Assembly (NCBI GenBank): GCA_037178855.1
Contig: JASJZC010000007.1
Coordinates: forward strand, 2,480,001-2,544,000
Length of the DNA stretch: 64,000 bases
Origin: Oscheius sp. JU75
Lineage: Eukaryota; Nematoda; Chromadorea; Rhabditida; Rhabditidae
Direction: 5' to 3'
Of the stretch, positions 36,601 to 47,007 are shown in pieces (within the stretch, counting starts at the first letter, position 1; each line of letters opens with the position of its first letter). The notes below the pieces were generated by a model. That model worked only from the letters and a program-made list of their open reading frames with translations. It made no database searches and was not told the DNA's origin. The position numbers were made by a program, and so were the translations under genes.

Positions 36601-39160
36601 ATCAGGAGAATGAACTTCAAGACTCTCCTCCGAGACAGAACAAGACTCTTGACAGGACTGATCCCAACATTTCCTGGGATGCTGTCAGGTACATCAATAA
36701 CATCGTTCAAATATACAAAATATTTCAGCCAGTTCAGTACCCTCGACAGTCGTCGCAAACCTCTCAGCGTTGTGCCAACTTTAGGAGGAATAACGACTCC
36801 AGGCAACTCGATGATGTCGCTCCCAAGATCTCGATCCCGATATTCTTATGGCGAGAGTTACTGTGGCTCTGTCGACGATTTGACCATCATGTTCCCTTGT
36901 CTCTCTCCGTTTGACGAACCACCAGCTGTAGCACATGAAATTGCAGAATCTAGTCGAATAATCCAAGATTACATTGACAAGTGAGTTAGCAACTTTACAT
37001 ATCGAAAGAATTTTTAACTGTCAAAAAGTGCTGTTTCCAAAGAATCGCTTTAGGCTTAACGAGGATCCATCAACCTACACTTTCAAGACGATTTCGGTTT
37101 TCATTGAATGTACCCGTGCCAGCCACGAGTTTGATCCAAACGTGGTCATCCGCAATGTCCGCCAGTTCATCAATGGCATGAAGAACTTCTACCAGAAACA
37201 AGGAGAAGGAGAGCTCCATGCCACTTTTGTCGACCAAAGGAACCGCTTGTCTGTCAACCACATTTTGAACTTTGATGCCATCGCTGAAAGCATCCTCCAT
37301 CGCATTTTGACCAGTAAGTCATAAAATTTATCTTCGGATATACTGAATCTTGTAGAAAAGCTGAAAGCGCATCTCTACCGAGTGAAAATCGACCGAATTG
37401 GATCAGATGGCTATCTCGACGTCATCTCCAAAAATCTTCACATGATTCGCGAGTTTAGTCTTGATCAGCTGGGATTCTCGCAGAACGAGGTAAAGGTTCT
37501 TCATTCTAGTACAATCTCTTCCAATTTAGGCAACACATCCGTCTATCGGCGTCTTAGACGAAGTTAAGCAATGCTTCAAGCGTATGTCGTGCCACTACAA
37601 TCCGATGAAGAAGGTCGAGTGTCTCATGCAAGGAATCGGAGTAGTACTCAAGACTCAACGCGCTCCGTCTCCGGACATTGACAATAATCCGAAGATTCCT
37701 CGTGTGGAAATCATCTGTAGATGGCTGGTCTATCTCTTTGCTCGATGCTCCTTCGTGGCTGCCGAAATAGAATGCTGGTACATGATGGAGTTGCTTCCTA
37801 AGCAAGTTCTTGAGCAGGTACAGCTTTTTTTATGTTTTACTTTTCGTCATTACATTTTTCAGTATTATTTGTGGGGACGTTAACTGAGAAACACTACAAA
37901 ATTCGTTAGTTTAGTCAACAAGTAGCCAAGGACAAAAATGTGAATCAGAACTTATTATTTTTAAAAGTTCGATACTTTCTTGAAGTGAGATCAAGCAACT
38001 GATAATCGAGTAGTTCAAAAATCTTTTTCAGGGCGATGTCACTTACTACCTCAACGCAATGCTGGCTGCTGTCCATCTTTTAAACAATGCTGATCTTCTC
38101 CGTAATATGAAGCAAAAAGACCTGGACATCGACCATATGGCCACTCTTCCCCGTATCAAGCCACCTTCCAGCAAAACCGATATCTTCGTCAAAATCGCCA
38201 TTCCTGACATTGCTCTCGGGAACATCAAGTACTACACTTTTCCAATTCTACCTCTTGTGCCGAGTGTCAAGTTCTGTCGCATCATTGCTCACCAGCAAGG
38301 AATCACTAATCCGGATTGCTACGGACTGTTAGTTGCTACATCATTATATTTTTGATTTTTACATACCAACTTTACTTTGTTATAAGCGTGTGGGCTTTGT
38401 GTTTACAGAAATAGGTCTCACGAAATGTACTCAGTATAATGTCCCTGGCTTCATCGCAAATGACAAGGGAGTGCTAATTTTAACAGGAAACGCTGTTTTG
38501 CTCTTAAGAGCGTGCGATCTCTAATGTAATGTAACGATAAAAACTTGTCGTTTAGTACAAGGCATAGATGGGTCTAGTATTCTGAACTATACTGGCTAAA
38601 GAATAAGCATAGAATAATCTACCTGGAATAGAGCTATGAATACCTCGTACTTCTCATTTTGGACACAGCTGCAGCATTTGCATTCGTTCGTTAGTCAGCT
38701 CGGAAGAAGCAAACCTTAAATATTACGATGACACTTTGGCATTTGCACTGAAAGAGATCGGCAGTAATTGCCCTAGGTCGGTCGGGGGAATCAAACCATC
38801 TTTTTTTACTTAACTATTGTTTCCATTTTCAGTGCTATCAGGACAGTATGCTTATTGCGTGTACGTGGTCAATATATGACATTTCGGGGTTCTAAGAAAC
38901 GATAGAAAACGAGTTCATCTTTTGGTTAGAAGGCTGCTTATTATGAAAAATTGGTAAAATATAAAATATTTCTCAGATACATTGTCATGGACGGCTATGC
39001 TACTCCCGTTCAGCCCCATGAGTTTCCCGATGGCATCCGAGACAAATTGAATGGCACTGGCAAATCGTTCTACTTCGCCTACCAGCAGCATGGCAGCAAG
39101 ATTGCTTGGCCATGTGAAAAAATCCAAGGAGAGCAGCTCCAGGGACTCAATCTGTGTTAA
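27616..39160 (+). CDS. rin-1: RIN-family Ras/Rab5 regulator (SH2, Pro-rich, VPS9, RA)
   Basis: A long gene of about twenty exons. The N-terminus is Pro/Arg-rich (SETKPPLAPKPRRRRIPPPV), a candidate SH3 ligand. The SH2 domain lies at about 28920-29420, beginning HPIWYLKTN, with GNFIIRPSS giving the phosphotyrosine-binding Arg and YYHVHGF late in the fold. A long Ser/Pro-rich linker follows (LPPKPGEM, SVPDLLDLPQP, VPEPPPAPKS). The VPS9 region (about 37050-38110) includes ESILHRIL, YNPMKKVECLMQGIG and YMMELLPKQVLEQGDVTYYL. A C-terminal RA-like domain starts TDIFVKIAIPD and ends QLQGLNLC. This order is that of RIN proteins, which link activated Ras and tyrosine kinases to Rab5 activation at endosomes. 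Several usual VPS9 core residues are changed. The true start could lie further upstream. Confidence 0.85.
33522..36107 (+). other. Large intron of rin-1
   Basis: A roughly 2.6 kb intron between the exon ending SEWSIATT and the exon beginning with a KESELIWRR stretch. It is by far the longest in the gene. No coding exon was recognised inside on either strand, but it contains the compound inverted repeat at 35748-35834. It may hold enhancers or an internal promoter for a shorter VPS9-RA isoform. Confidence 0.5.
35748..35834. repeat. Interleaved inverted repeats, possible structured RNA or small element
   Basis: Two perfect inverted pairs overlap in an a-b-a'-b' order. GGTAGGGCT (35748-35756) matches AGCCCTACC (35814-35822), and CTGCTGCGCA (35755-35764) matches TGCGCAGCAG (35825-35834). 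The two 5' halves share two bases. As RNA the two helices would form a pseudoknot or be alternatives. On the minus strand the segment reads TGCGCAGTGGTAGGGCT, which resembles a tRNA A-box arm, but no B-box was found. It lies in the large rin-1 intron. Confidence 0.45.
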
Positions 39161-39712
39161 GAAGCTGTACGTATCGTCACTGTCATTCGGACGCCAAGAT
39201 GTCATTGTTATTAACCTACTTTCAACGATCTCTTTAGAGTTTTTCTTTTGTTCAGACAGTTAGCCTACTATCTACAAATTGTTTCCGGGTGGATCATACC
39301 TTTCGAACCCAGTTAGTTTTCGTTAGTCCAACACAAAACCATACGGTGTACAGATTCGAAATAAAGTTTACACATCTATAGTCTTTTTGTTTCTTCCAGC
39401 AATGAGTCAGCGTTGCTCTGACGGTTGAGCTGCTCTACGCGCGTCAGCTTTGTAGCAGCTACAATGAGGTCAAGCCACAGGAAAAAAGATCCAAACATCC
39501 CATTTCCCATTATTACCTTTCTTTCCAACACGACATTTGGATAATGGAGCTAGGTTATGGTTGCAACTGAACGTTGTACAAGCCACACCCCTGACCTTTG
39601 TTACTCCAGAAGGGGCGTTTTACGTGTTTCCTAAGTATAAAAGAGTCAAATTGCCAAAGACACTGTCTTTTTTCTTCACTGCTCAAAACTGGCTTTTGTT
39701 CAGGTCAGTGCA
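39161..39712. other. Intergenic, rin-1 3' end and promoter of next gene
   Basis: This holds the rin-1 3' untranslated region, with an AATAAA-like stretch near 39359, and a TATAAAAG motif near 39635. That motif sits about 80 bases before the next ATG and is a plausible TATA box. Confidence 0.5.
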
Positions 39713-40228
39713 ATGAAACTCTTCCTCACTCTCCTCCCGCTATTTGCTTCTGCTGTCTTTGAAGAGAAATCTCATTCTGGCATAATAGAACCAAAACATC
39801 CGTTTGCTATGGTACGATACAACGTGAGCTGCCCAATTAGGAGGACCTTCTTCTTCCACATCTGGCTTATGTCCGTGAGTTTTCTTGTTTTTATCCGTCA
39901 CAATAGAGGTTTAGAAACCTCTGGAGGTCAGTCTCGTGTCAGTTTCGAACGGCATTAGCAGCAGGGAAGACAGCGGCTTCTTGAAGGGAAACATCCCACC
40001 TCGTCATTCTGCCGACTTTCATCTGTCTGTCGTCCTCAAGCACAATTGTCGCAGAGATGGGAAGATTATCGTTTCGAAGGTATGAAATTGGTGAAACAAT
40101 GATTAAGGGCTCTTTAGGATGAAATAGGTACTTGCTACGTCAACAAGACCAGCTGCAGCTTCTTCTACAGCAAAAATCTGTTGGAAACAGTTTCCGGCCA
40201 TTCACCTACGTTTCTTCCTAACATCTAA
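39713..40228 (+). CDS. Small secreted protein, possibly transthyretin-like
   Basis: Three exons (39713-39874, 39915-40079, 40118-40228) join in phase 0 for about 145 residues. The start encodes a signal peptide (MKLFLTLLPLFASAVF). The mature chain includes FAMVRYNVSCPIRRTFFFHIW, then PLEVSLVSNG, SADFHLSVVLKHNCRRDGK and a Cys-bearing end (GTCYVNKTSCSFFYSK). The order of a beta-strand segment, a short variable part, then HLSVVLKHNC resembles nematode transthyretin-like (TTL) secreted proteins, whose second half has a similar I-x-H-x-C stretch. The match is weak and from memory. A TATA box lies upstream and AATAAA near 40255 follows the stop. The introns are unusually short, about 38-40 bases. 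Confidence 0.6.
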
Positions 40229-40452
40229 ACACAATAAGCGAATATGATTTGTTGAAATAAAGCTTTTGAACAACACTATCGTAAAGAAAAAGACGATGCC
40301 TCATCTTCTGCTTCCTGCTGCTTGGGAGGACTCTTTTGAAAAAGAAGACAAATTATAAAAAAGGATATTTGGACAAGTCCTCTTCCTAAGGAGGTCGGTA
40401 AAAAGACAGACAAATTAAGACTAAGACAAATTGTTTAGAAAACTTTTTCATA

Positions 40453-42720
40453 CTATCGCGAAGCACGAGAATCGGTAGGGGAAGTAGGACCGTCTTCGTC
40501 GTAGTCTTCTATATGGATACTGACAGGCGGAACAGGATGAACTTTTTTGAAACATCTTGGCTTCGGAAGGAAAGGTATATTCTGGGCCCCTGGTATCTGA
40601 AACAATGTTTCTTATCGAATTCGACCCTCCAAAACATACCTTTGCAATAATTTTCATGACAAAGATAGGATAGTCGTAAACGTTGGTAGTGGTTTTTTTG
40701 GTTTCATCATCTGGTTCTTCAACTAGCCCACGCTGCTCTCTCGTAGCTCCTAAAAAGGGGCCATCTCACTAATGGTGCTCTCATACCTCCTACAGTATTA
40801 TCCATAATGAGAGCGATTAGCGCCCCCACAAACATCTGCAGTTTCAGCAAGGACCTCAGTAACTGATCCAACCACTCCCAGCCAGTTTGGACTGGAAAGA
40901 CTTCAAAGTATCGCGGGATGATCAGACCAAACATTATGGCGAATCCAAATATGGACATGTTACGTGGTAAGTTCATGTCGACCTTGACCGTGACTATAAT
41001 TTTATCTCGTAAACAGATATGACTCACGAGTCTGAGGTTTTGCACTGCTACTCCACAAACCATGGTCATGGATGAGGCAAGGATTCCACCTACCAGTGCT
41101 TCGGGGATGGTAGAGAGGATCGCACCGACCTGAAGAAACGCTTCCATATGCTTTCAATGAACGGGTGTAACCTTTGTACAGATTCCAAGTCCAACCAAAA
41201 TGAGTCCTGCGACAATCATGACACTTCTCGAAGCTACTCTCGTCACTCCCATAACACCAATGTTTTCTGTCCGAGTGGTCATTCCGAGAGATGGCCCGAA
41301 GAAGGCAGCAAATAAGGACCCAGCTCCTTCGGCTATTATTCCCCGATTAATTGCATGGCTAGGTGGAACTCCCTCTTCGGAAACTCGAGCTGCGGTGTGA
41401 TAGTCACCAACAGATTCAAATATCGAAGTGAATGCTGATAAAATGAAAGCTAAGGTGAGATCAGCAGCGATAGTAGGAGTACCGTATTTTCCTGAACGAA
41501 TATAAAAATTCTTATGTTTAGTTTACCCGGATATGGCATCTCAGCCCATTTCGAGCCACGAATAGCAGACAGAGAAGAGGGACGATCTAGTCTGGCAGAA
41601 CTGTTGGCAGGTAACAAGTTTGTAACAGTCAATAGTAGACATAGAAGCCAGGTGAAAACGATTCCGATTAAATACTATTAAAATATTAAAATCTGTAGAC
41701 TGAACTGACTGGGTATTGTCCTATTATAGCCTTTCGTTCAATGATGAATTTTCGATTACGGAAAGTTGGAACAGGAATTTGTAGATCTGCTAAGTATATC
41801 ACCGCTATCAATAACACCAAACATTGGCTAAAATGGAGCTATCAGATGGAAAAGAAAGTGCCTACATCCAACCAACCCAATGTTGACCAAGTTTTTCCAC
41901 GATACCTTCTACTTGTGATTCGGCTAAAAGTATCATCAGAGAAGACACCTTAATCTCTATGTATCCTGCCTTTTGGAGCTTACCGTCAATGGACCAATAT
42001 GTCTTGTTAGTAGTCCTACAAGACCGGTAGCTCCAATAAAAATGGGAACAATCGCCGATATGGCCAAGCTGCCTTGAAACTAAAAGGTCATTTTGTATAG
42101 AGATACAGATTTTATACCACTGTCATCTTCGTTTCCCATGGTACAGCATTACTCTCATTTCTGTCCTGACCACAACCGTAATGAACACTCATAAAGTTTT
42201 GAACTGAAGGAATATAGGCATAGGATGTTCCTTGCATTAGAGCCAGCCTGCAGAGCAAAGTTGTACTTCAAACTACTCAAGGTTTCAATTTGTTTCCAAT
42301 AACTCTATGCTGAATATTATGTTTTCACCTCAAGTTTTAACTATGATCAAGATATCAAGGACACCTATTCTTCTCATTGACATTTACTTACCTCATTCCA
42401 AGAACCGTTTGTATAAGAGTAGAAACTCCTGACGAGAAGAATGTAGTACTAATCAGTTCATTACGTAACGTCGCTGAATGGCATAACTGCTCGAGTAGCT
42501 TGCAAACATACGAAGTTCTTCCTCGGAGGGACACATTGCCTCAGCTTGAAGAAGAGGAACCGTAAGAAGTGCGCTTGCACAGACCATCACTTGCTAAAGG
42601 TCAAAGTCAGTCAGAGGTTTGGTAATGTATTACCTGTATGGCATATAAAACACATTTGAAAATGTTGGGACTGTCGGCAGCTTGAATGAACTTTCTTTCA
42701 TTTCTAGCAGGAGCTGTCAT
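40453..42720 (-). CDS. SLC23-type nucleobase/ascorbate transporter (NAT family)
   Basis: A multi-exon membrane transporter. The N-terminus is MTAPARNERKFIQAADSP, then TM1 (LYAIQ, next exon QVMVCASALLTVPLL), where the family's usual QH motif reads QQ. TM2-3 contain QGTSYAYIPSVQNFMSVHYG, followed by an extracellular Cys/Asn loop. Later exons give SREGVPPSHAINRGI-like sequence and the NAT signature ENIGVMGVTR near 41265, matching [QE]NxGxxxxT[RG]. Then come LGLGICTK, GAILSTIPEALVGGILASSM, RNMSIFGFAIMFGLIIPRYF and a TM ending MDNTVGG. The C-terminus is cytosolic (PFLPKPRCFKKVHPVPP..) and ends DSRASR. NAT proteins move nucleobases, urate or ascorbate across the plasma membrane with sodium or protons; substrate cannot be assigned here. 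Confidence 0.85.
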
Positions 42721-43904
42721 TTTGACGGTAAACTCCAAATTTCAGTTGAAACCTGGCATAAAACAATTCAGGAAAGCAAAAATAACGAGCGAGAAGGGTT
42801 TTATAGGAGGTATTTTCCGAACAAGGGGTAGAGATTACTGACGCACAAAACTCGACTGTAAATTCGCGACCCGAATACGTTTGCATCGGCAAAAGAGTTT
42901 TCCAGTCCAAAAGACAAACAATCACTTGTTTATTGTACAGCGAGGTCGATGGAAAGTCAGAATATCCTTTAGAGGAGATTTTAAAAACTAGTTTTGATGA
43001 CGATTGACCTGATACAGTAAACAGATTATCGTCACAACAAATTTGTATTGGTGGTTTGAAAGTATCATAAGAACGTCCTCAAACTAGTAGACAGATATTT
43101 TCCTCAACTATTCCAGAAGATTGATTAATAGGGAAAGTAAGAAGTGTTCTATGTGAGCAATAGTATTGACATTAATCTCCTTTCATTGCTATTAAACAGT
43201 TCCTTTATTCAACTCCTTTGCTCCTTGTCAATTTGCCTTCCTTCCACAGTCAATCTGTCGTGTAAGGTTCTTTCAGTGAGTTAATCTCATATTTATACGC
43301 GAATTTTGCTTATACCTCTTCCCTCGATAATACTTCCTGGAGAGATCGGAACAGATATCCTTGGAGTTTTCACGAGTCCTGAAATGTAGACATGTAGAAA
43401 CCTGACATGTAGCTTCTTAGTCTACTGTCTGACATATTCAGCGTAATCGGTATTTTTATTCAGAGGCGTAATTCAAAGATTTTAAATAGGTTTATGTAAT
43501 TGGATAATTCCCGGAAGTTATCACATTTTGACCGACACGTAACACCAGGGACCATGTTTGCTCAGAAGCCCATCCAATGGTTGCCCTGAAATGACCGACC
43601 AAAGAATCCCCGTGTAGATAAAAACTCGGCGTCATTTTCCCATACACCAACAAGCCTCCCCGGCAAGAGAAATCAACTTTGAACAGGATAGAACATGTAG
43701 GTTTATGTACAACCTTTGTCTTTGTCAACATTATGCATTTATTCGCCGCATGCTACAGAGAGATCTGGGGAATCATCGGGTCTTTGTGCGGGGATCTTTA
43801 CAGATGTACATTGGAAAAAGGAAACAGGGCTGGGCACCTCGTAGTTGGTTATGGGGGATACCCGGACAGGGCAACAGATAGAAGTCTTGGAAGAGGGGAG
43901 GATC
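42721..43904. other. Intergenic between SLC23 gene and egl-3
   Basis: This holds the transporter promoter and the egl-3 3' untranslated region. A minus-strand AATAAA at 43738-43743 lies about 160 bases past the egl-3 stop. I see no other gene; the open frame at 43492-43731 is unsupported. Confidence 0.5.
43738..43743 (-). terminator. Poly(A) signal of egl-3
   Basis: Minus-strand AATAAA about 160 bases downstream of the convertase stop codon at 43905. Confidence 0.55.
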
Positions 43905-46900
43905 TTATGGAGACATGCGCTTGTGAGCAGTCTGGACAACCTGTAGTTTAGAGTTGGCATGTCCCATCAGGGGCTCGATTCCTGCATATGGTGGTTCCTT
44001 GGTTCCGTGGAGCATCAGGGAGAACTTCTTAAGGGTTCCGGCGTGAGGTCCAGGTCCTTGGAAACGTGCAATCAAACGCCACTTCCCGCTCGGGTTCTCT
44101 CCCCAGGTGTGTGTGGTCATGAAGGGCCAGTTGGTGAAACCATCCTTCGAGTCGTCGTCCTTGGGGCGGCGAGACAGGATCATGGTTCTGGGAAAGGTTA
44201 GTGTACTGCTCAGATTAGAACGCCTACCTGGTTCCCATAGGAGAGACAAGGTACAGAGTGGTGTCACCGCGTCGAGTGGAATTGAAGGTGACGACGGCTT
44301 GGACGTGCTCGAGGTAGTTGACTTCAGTATTGGTTCCGATACAGGCATCAGTGTTCAGTTCCAGAACCAGGTTTCCATCCTCAGGAATCTGGCTGAAAAT
44401 GTTAACATTAAACACGGTTTGAAATATAACTGACTGAGGAGTGTCGATTGTTCCAGCAGTACAGTGGTAACGAGGAGGAGCAGTCTTCCAGACCATGGCC
44501 AGCATGACCATCTCGGCGGCATCCAGAACACCAAATCCGAAAAGATGATTGTACTCGAGACCGACTCCGTTCATCTGCCATTCGAAATGAGAGCAGTTTC
44601 CAGTAGTGGACTTGTGGTTGTCCTTGATGGCCAGACCGAGCTCTGGCAGTTCACGGCAACGTCCATCAAAGAGCGAGTTTCTGGTCGAGGTGAGGACTGT
44701 CAAGTGCTGGAGATCACGCCAGGTCAACTTCGGGTTGGCTTCGAGGGCAAGGGCAAAGACTCCGGCGGCTTCGGGAGCAGCAGCAGATGTACCGGAATGA
44801 GAGCGAGTGCAACGTCCATAGAGATCAGTGGTAGCGACTCCAGTCTCAGGATTGCGACCACCGTTGGAGAAGGTTGAAGCCAGGGTGGAAGAACAGGACT
44901 CATCGTAGTGAGCATTCTCTCCGTTGTTGATAGCAGAGTTGATGGAGATGGTCCACATGGATGCAGCGTACCCGTCACAGTTGCAGTCATCGTCCTCTCC
45001 CCCGTCTCCAGAGGCCCAGACAAAGATGCTTCCGAGGCCGTTGCGTCCCTCGTTGACTCCGCGAACAATGGCTCTCATGGTGGCATTACGAGGTCCATCG
45101 ACTGTCTTTCCATCGTCAGTTGGTCCCCAACTGGCAGAGTAGATGTGGATCTTGTTGGGTTCGTGTCCCATGGAGTTGGCCTCAATGAGATCGGTCATGT
45201 AGGGTTGATCAAGCATTCTGATTCCGGCAACTTTGCTGTCATAGGCAACTCCGACTCCGCAGACTCCGTTGTCACGAGCAGCGGCGATCTCACCAGCACA
45301 TCTAAATTTTCGGTTATGAGAATGGGTTCTGACTACCTCGTTCCGTGAGAATTGAACCAGTCATCAGTGTAACGAGGGTACGGGAACGGATCGTTACTGG
45401 AGAAGTCGTAACTGGCTTCAGCATTAAAGTTGTTCTTCAGATCCGGATGCATATAGTCGACTCCATCGTCCATAATTGCGGTGGTGATGTTCTTTCCAGT
45501 GAAGCCAAGAGCCCATGCCTTCTCGACATTGAGATCGAGACGAGCTTTGCCTCCAGCTTGACCTGTGTTTTTCTGAAAACAACTCGATTATTCCAGCACA
45601 TGCATAACAATTTGCGCATGAACACGTCAGTGCAGAACAAAATAATCGGATTTTCACTAGCTAGTGTTATGACGGCATGCACGCTATCCGTCGGCTCAAT
45701 TCCAGGTCAAGAAAACAAACAAAATAAGGGCTTGGGAAGTAATATAACGACTCTTGTCCTTTGAGCATAATGCGCACATAATCCGAATATCCTGATTGCC
45801 CGCAATTAGTTCGATTATACTAATGTGTTCCTTTCCGAGAATAACTGAAGCACTCGCATGAGGAGCGCTTTCTCTCTCATACTAGGAAGGGAAACTGACC
45901 AGATACCACTGGTATTGGTAGAGAGGATCGGAAGGAGACTGGACGGAAGAGAAGTCAAACTGGCTTTGGAGACGATCAGCCAGGGGTCTGTATCCTCTCT
46001 TGGATCGTCGGTATCCGGTAAGCTGTTGTACGTGAAGAACCTAAAAACCCATATCAGTTTCGAGATTGCAAAAAAATGTGTTCAAGCTTCTCTTTGCCCG
46101 CGGGCGCATCTCATTAGTAGTGGGGTAGTGTATGACGTCAAGGAGAGTCTGCTCATCCACTCCTCCTTGCATTTTGTGACTACCGTATGCCCCAAAGGAG
46201 CAATTAAGTATTTAGTCCCCGGAGGCTAAACGATATGTGCGTGTATGTGATGCACGTTCGGGGCATGTGAGAGAGACAGACTTAATGAGAGTTCCGAAAA
46301 AAAGGCTGTAACGAGAAGTCATCAAAGATGAACTTTCAGATTTATCCCCATTGAGATCCCACTCACATCAAATTGCTGTTCATTCAAGCCAATTTGTACC
46401 CGATTCAAGTGGATGCCAATAAAAACAAACTACAGTAGTCACATTATTACTACCATAATAAGGAACTAGAACATTGGTTTGCCCAAATTGCTGTTTCCTC
46501 AGTTCATTTTGCAAAAAGTTCTAATTTGCAGATCGCGTGACTTTTCTCTGCCCTTTCCCAGGAAGTCAACATCAGCACGAACGCCACTTCTAGTACGTTT
46601 TTGTGCGAAAGTGCTTCCGAGCCACGGAGGTCTACTTACATCGTCGTCGTTGTGGAGCTTGGCATGATGTCCGATTGATCTCTTGGTTCGGCCGTGGGGA
46701 AGAGCAGGTTGGACAAAGTGGAACTCGTGTTGGCTACCAAGTACCTAAACTTTTTATTTTATGGAAACAATGAATGAATCTTAAAAGCTCGGAGCCCACA
46801 TGCTGCTCTGCTCAGTCACACATAAATGATAAGCGTTCTCACCGGTCCTCTGTTGACAAAACCGTGTCGTTTAGCGACCTTGTGAGCGTTCTCGACCCCA

Positions 46901-47007
46901 GGCTCTTTTAAATGCACATGGAAGTGGTTAGTATACACCTCAAGGGCGTTTATTAGTGGAAGGGCCAATAGAAGAAGACCCGGCCAGGCTGAGACCCGGC
47001 ATAGCAT
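43905..47007 (-). CDS. egl-3: Proprotein convertase 2 (PC2), neuropeptide processing
   Basis: A subtilisin/kexin-type convertase of the PC2 class. The start lies two bases after a TTTCAG acceptor. A signal peptide (MLCRVSAWPGLLLLALPLINA) leads into a prodomain that ends with the cleavage site GRTKRS and HHAKLHNDD. The catalytic Asp is in IMDDGVDYMHPDL, the His in NSHGTRCAGE and the Ser in SGTSAAAPEAAG. The oxyanion-hole position reads ASGDGG, with the Asp that marks PC2; other convertases have Asn there. The P domain follows (YLEHVQAVVTFNSTRRGD, SRRPKDDDSKDGF, WPFMTTHTWGE). The C-terminus (HANSKLQVVQTAHKRMSP) is short and lacks a membrane anchor. PC2 cleaves neuropeptide precursors at dibasic sites in dense-core vesicles and needs the chaperone 7B2. 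Every key residue is intact. Confidence 0.93.

Noticed and set aside
44464-44877. Long + strand open frames at 44-45 kb
   Set aside because: They lie antisense to highly conserved PC2 exons and are shadows of that gene's codon use.
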